This document shows, piece by piece, positions 15,050 through 17,143 of a stretch of DNA of 17,143 nt. The notes below the pieces were generated by a model, which ran no database searches, was not told the origin of the DNA, and was given only the letters and a program-made list of their open reading frames with translations. The DNA lies in assembly GCA_964640515.1 (NCBI GenBank), contig CAZXFG010000012.1, forward strand, positions 1-17,143, written 5' to 3'. The first letter of the stretch is position 1, and every line of letters begins with the position of its first letter. This stretch comes from CAZXFG01 sp964640515. GTDB lineage: Bacteria; Patescibacteriota; Patescibacteriia; Magasanikbacterales; GWA2-37-8. The translations under genes and the position numbers were made by a program.

Positions 15050-15066
15050 TCCCGATCAGGTCGGGA
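15050..15066. repeat. Small hairpin in the leader of the 215-aa gene
   Basis: TCCCGA-TCAGG-TCGGGA. It shares AGGTCGGG with the hairpins at 10928-10948 and 12932-12952. Confidence 0.6.
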
Positions 15067-15100
15067 CACATTTATCCCAAAGGGAACAAAGGATATATAA

Positions 15101-15129
15101 ATTTTAGCATTGCTATTTTCTGTCGTCAA
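15101..15129 (-). promoter_or_regulatory. Sigma-70 promoter for the 215-aa exported-protein gene
   Basis: On the minus strand TTGACG (15129-15124), a 17-base spacer and TAAAAT (15106-15101). It overlaps the last codons of the zinc-ribbon gene. The leader to ATG 14972 would be about 122 bases and contains the hairpin at 15050-15066. Confidence 0.7.
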
Positions 15130-15316
15130 CGATAAGTAGGCGGGCTCCACAATCCGAACAATGAGGATTTTCTCTCGACCCCTGGCGTCCGTGATGTGAG
15201 CGACCGCATGTTTGCGGATTCCAATAAAAGTGGCCTGTTTTTTTGACGAGTTCTCTCCCACATTTGGAACAGAAACTATTGTGCTCGTTTTGATGAGCGC
15301 AAGATTTTGTATCCAC
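15113..15316 (-). CDS. Small zinc-ribbon-like protein
   Basis: 67 aa starting at GTG 15316, chosen because AAGGAGGA ends a few bases upstream; the in-frame TTG at 15346 lacks such a site. The sequence has a CSKCG pair near the N terminus and an HCSDCGAR pair near the C terminus, plus an extra Cys/His-rich start (SCAHQNEH), which fits a two-knuckle zinc ribbon. It is otherwise basic and polar with no membrane segment. An extended -10 promoter lies at 15349-15377. The promoter of the next minus-strand gene is inside its 3' end. Small zinc ribbons of this kind bind nucleic acid or protein in many families; no specific function can be given. The alternative frame on the same strand lacks the CxxC pairs. 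Confidence 0.6.
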   Translation of the reverse strand: MDTKSCAHQNEHNSFCSKCGRELVKKTGHFYWNPQTCGRSHHGRQGSRENPHCSDCGARLLIVDDRK

Positions 15317-15348
15317 GATTCCTCCTTTTTTCAACGCGGATTTCAATA

Positions 15349-15377
15349 TTTATATCATAGGTAATTTGGGAAAGCAA
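15349..15377 (-). promoter_or_regulatory. Probable promoter of the zinc-ribbon gene
   Basis: On the minus strand TTGCTT (15377-15372), a 17-base spacer and TATAAA (15354-15349) with TG one base before it (extended -10). Confidence 0.55.
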
Positions 15378-15380
15378 TAC

Positions 15381-15410
15381 AAAAAACCTCCCACAAGTGG
15401 GAAGTTTTTG
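15381..15410 (-). terminator. Terminator of tRNA-Lys
   Basis: The stem CTCCCAC/GTGGGAAG region (15387-15404) is flanked by A6 on one side and T5 on the other, so it works on either strand. On the minus strand it sits 6 bases past the 3' end of tRNA-Lys and is followed by six Ts. Confidence 0.8.
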
Positions 15411-15415
15411 TTTTG

Positions 15416-15488
<73 letters not shown>

Positions 15489-15503
15489 GGTTATGGCTTC
15501 AAA

Positions 15504-15533
15504 TAGACAAAAAAGATGTAATTATGGTATACT
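15504..15533 (+). promoter_or_regulatory. Probable promoter of the translin-NYN operon
   Basis: TAGACA (15504-15509), an 18-base spacer and TATACT (15528-15533) with TG one base upstream (extended -10). The predicted start is near 15540, about 47 bases before the translin ATG. Confidence 0.6.
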
Positions 15534-15586
15534 AATTTTATGAAAAAAGCAAGCCCCCGAATTTAAACGGTGGATAATTTGTAATT

Positions 15587-16159
15587 ATGTTGGACAAAAA
15601 ATATTTGGCTAAAGTGCGGCAAGATTTACTCGCTTATACGGAAAAAAGACGCGAAGTAATCAAATTATCCGGCGATGCCCAACATTTGTCCAAAAAAGCC
15701 ATCTTCGCCCTACAGCGAGATGACGCGCCTACAGCTAAAGAATGTCTGGAAAAGGCCAAAGCCATCATTTTAGAGTTAAATAAAAAACACCAGAAGGATC
15801 CGGCCATCTTTGAAGAGGGTTCTTATCGCGCGGCCATTGAGGAATATACCGAATCCAAGCTGTTTAGCTTGTTTGTGGGGGGTAAAAGTCTCGGTGACAT
15901 CAAAGATTTTGAAGTGGATTCCGATACTTTTATTGGCGGTTTGTCTGATGTGGTGGGGGAGATTTATCGTTATGCCATTAAATCCGCGACCGAGAAGAAA
16001 TTTAAGGAAGTGGAAAGATGCTACACAGTGGCTGAAGAAATAGTGTCAGAAATGGTGGATATGAATTTAACCGGCTATAATCGCCAAAAATTTGATCAGG
16101 CCAAAGGCGCTCTACAAAAGCTAGAGCAAGTGAAGTATGAAGTAAGTTTGAGAAGATAA
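15587..16159 (+). CDS. Translin-family protein with Trax-like acidic residues
   Basis: 190 aa, predicted all-helical and cytoplasmic. The order of segments follows the translin/Trax fold: RREVIKLSGDAQHLSKKAIFAL (about 21-42), GSYRAAIEEYTESKLFSLFV (78-97), FIGGLSDVVGEIYRYAI (115-131), and the C-terminal NRQKFDQAKGALQKLEQVKYEV (165-186), which resembles the closing helix of translin and Trax. In Trax the nuclease residues lie in an ExxE pair and a later Asp in a GxxDLxGEL segment. Here E86-Y-T-E89, D121 and E125 sit at the matching places, so RNA cleavage rather than only RNA binding is plausible (inference). Known relatives assemble as octameric rings. It is first in an operon with the NYN nuclease gene 24 bases downstream. 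ATG 15587 follows GTAATT with no clear Shine-Dalgarno site. Confidence 0.78.
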   Translation: MLDKKYLAKVRQDLLAYTEKRREVIKLSGDAQHLSKKAIFALQRDDAPTAKECLEKAKAIILELNKKHQKDPAIFEEGSYRAAIEEYTESKLFSLFVGGKSLGDIKDFEVDSDTFIGGLSDVVGEIYRYAIKSATEKKFKEVERCYTVAEEIVSEMVDMNLTGYNRQKFDQAKGALQKLEQVKYEVSLRR

Positions 16160-16183
16160 TTTACAAATTTTGTTAAGGAGATT

Positions 16184-16678
16184 GTGAATTACGCTTTTAT
16201 AGATAGCCAAAATTTGAATTTAGGCATACAAAGCCTAGGTTGAAAACTCGATCATGCTCGCTTTAGAGTTTATTTGCGCGAGAAATATAGTGTTGGCATT
16301 GCCTATTTGTTTATTGGATACATACCAGAGAATCAAGATTTATATGATAGTTTACAAAAGGCGGGATATGTTTTAAAATTTAAACCGGTGTTACCAAATA
16401 AAGACGGCGCTCACAAAGGCAATATTGACGCTGATCTGGTATTGCAGCGCCTGATTGATTTTTATGAAAATCATTTTGAAGGGGCAGTAATAGTTACTAG
16501 TGATGGAGATTTTTATAGTTTGGTTAAATTTTTATATCAGCATAGTAAGTTAAAATTAGTGATGAGCCCTTATAAAGATACTTGTTCTTCGTTATTAAAG
16601 AAGACGGCGAGAGAAAAAATAGTGTTTATGAATAATTTGCGGCATAAGTTGGAATATAAAAAGAAAAGCACCGCTTAA
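16184..16678 (+). pseudogene. NYN-domain (LabA/DUF88-like) nuclease gene with in-frame TGA
   Basis: The frame starts at GTG 16184 behind a strong Shine-Dalgarno site (AAGGAG) and reads VNYAFIDSQNLNLGIQSLG, then TGA (16241-16243). It continues without another stop as KLDHARFRVYLREKYSVG... to TAA at 16678. With the TGA read through the product is about 164 residues and has the full NYN/PIN-like set of acidic residues: D7 (FIDSQN), D82/D84 (GNIDADLVL) and D107/D109 (VTSDGDF). Relatives, as I recall them, have Trp at the TGA position (LGWKLD), so one TGG-to-TGA change explains it. Initiation downstream of the stop (for example TTG 16274) would lose D7. NYN domains are metal-dependent RNases. It is the second gene after translin. 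It could be a recent nonsense allele, a sequencing error, or readthrough; TGA is a normal stop in other genes here. Confidence 0.85.
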
Positions 16679-16704
16679 GGACGAAACCTCAAGAGGTGCT
16701 TTTC
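16663..16704 (+). terminator. Rho-independent terminator of the translin-NYN operon
   Basis: GAAAAGCACC (16663-16672) and GGTGCTTTTC (16695-16704) form a perfect 10-bp stem whose 3' arm ends in TTTT. It overlaps the last codons of the NYN frame. Confidence 0.75.
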
Positions 16705-16764
16705 GTATGTATTCTGTATATATATTAGCATTAAATTATTAGTCTTGTCAATAGAGGTGTGTTT

Positions 16765-17143
16765 ATGTCAGAATTATATAGAACAAAAATCGGAATGCGT
16801 GATTATAAGGTTGCGCAGCCGGAGAAGGAGGAAGTGATTGAAAAGTGGAAGCAAGGGATTGATGAAATTTTTCAGATATTATCTGCGGATAAATTAGAAC
16901 GCGATAAGTTGGAAGAATTCATGCGGCGTGATCGCGGTCGTGGTTGCAGGTTTGGCGGGAAGATGGATAAAATTTTTGGATTAGCAGAGAATAAAGAGTC
17001 GTCGGCAGACGACAAGCGTTTATTAGCTATCGGATTGTGGATTATTGTTGAGGTAGGTGATTTTTCCATGTTCCAGTCGGCTATCAAAGTGCTCAAAGGC
17101 GGTACTTTTAATTTGGATTCATTTTTAGAGAGAAAAGGCAATC
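16765..17143 (+). CDS. Unrecognised protein, 3' end outside the window
   Basis: Open from ATG 16765 to the window edge, at least 126 residues with no stop. A partial Shine-Dalgarno site (GAGG, 7-base spacer) precedes the ATG. The N-terminal half is charged and helical (PEKEEVIEKWKQGIDEIFQIL, then DKLERDKLEEFMRRDRGRG). The later part has a hydrophobic stretch RLLAIGLWIIVEVGDFSMF followed by QSAIKVLKGGTFNLDSFLERK. I recognise no family. It is separated from the NYN gene by a terminator, so it is probably a separate unit, although no clear promoter is visible in the 60 bases before it. Confidence 0.65.
   Translation, partial: MSELYRTKIGMRDYKVAQPEKEEVIEKWKQGIDEIFQILSADKLERDKLEEFMRRDRGRGCRFGGKMDKIFGLAENKESSADDKRLLAIGLWIIVEVGDFSMFQSAIKVLKGGTFNLDSFLERKGN

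Noticed and set aside
14647..15261. Minus-strand 204-residue open frame overlapping the zinc-ribbon and 215-aa genes
   Set aside because: It runs through a promoter, a leader and parts of two better-supported genes in a different frame, turns into an Arg-rich low-complexity translation, and has no ribosome-binding site. A frameshift in the zinc-ribbon gene was considered, but the CxxC pairs are intact in the chosen frame.
16241..16243. Genome-wide reassignment of TGA to an amino acid
   Set aside because: TGA is the natural stop of cca (2676-2678), the second permease (7765-7767) and both GC-rich exported-protein genes, so it is a stop codon here. The Gly reassignment known in some CPR groups would also not give the expected Trp.
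16241..16243. Selenocysteine insertion at the NYN TGA
   Set aside because: The residue is expected to be Trp, not Cys, and I see no convincing SECIS-type hairpin directly after the TGA.

Overview
This 17.1 kb window looks like part of a draft or metagenome-assembled bacterial chromosome, most likely from the Candidate Phyla Radiation (Patescibacteria, Parcubacteria-like). That placement is inference. It rests on moderate-GC genes that mostly lack Shine-Dalgarno sites and start just after an A/T-rich leader ending in ATTATG or TTTATG, tRNA genes without an encoded CCA beside a CCA-adding enzyme gene, a MurG with an altered glycine-rich loop, and a translin-like plus NYN-domain gene pair. Two N runs (7809-7818 and 11985-12084) mark assembly joins.

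Layout. Positions 29-102 hold tRNA-Pro(CGG) on the minus strand. Its promoter appears to share a -35 box with the promoter of the plus-strand pilT-cca pair (194-2678). A four-gene export cassette follows (2727-7767): a HlyD/MacA-type adaptor, a LolD/MacB-type ATPase and two paralogous MacB/FtsX-type permeases, the permeases separated by a 100-bp palindrome. Next is the replication-transcription pair dnaG (interrupted by N) and rpoD (7790-10852), a 124-bp palindrome, and murG, which is cut by the 100-N gap. On the other side of that gap mtaB (tRNA methylthiotransferase) runs on the minus strand and carries an in-frame 92-bp palindromic element.

From about 13403 to 15110 the composition changes to clearly GC-rich. 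This stretch holds two minus-strand genes for unrecognised exported proteins, bounded by hairpins and terminators, followed at 15113-15316 by a small CxxC zinc-ribbon protein. Unlike the rest of the window, these three genes have strong Shine-Dalgarno sites and near-consensus sigma-70 promoters. The island may be acquired DNA or an assembly join. tRNA-Lys(UUU) with its terminator follows.

The last part (15504-17143, plus strand) has a promoter, a translin-family gene that keeps the Trax-type acidic residues, and directly after it a NYN-domain nuclease gene broken by one in-frame TGA at a position where I recall relatives having tryptophan. A terminator and an unrecognised gene running off the end follow. 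The translin/NYN pair is the best candidate for a little-described system, probably RNA cleavage or processing.

How the genes fit together: Cca would finish the CCA-less tRNAs, MtaB modifies tRNA, DnaG and RpoD are the usual replication and transcription pair, the MacAB-like cassette and PilT act at the envelope, and translin plus NYN would act on RNA.
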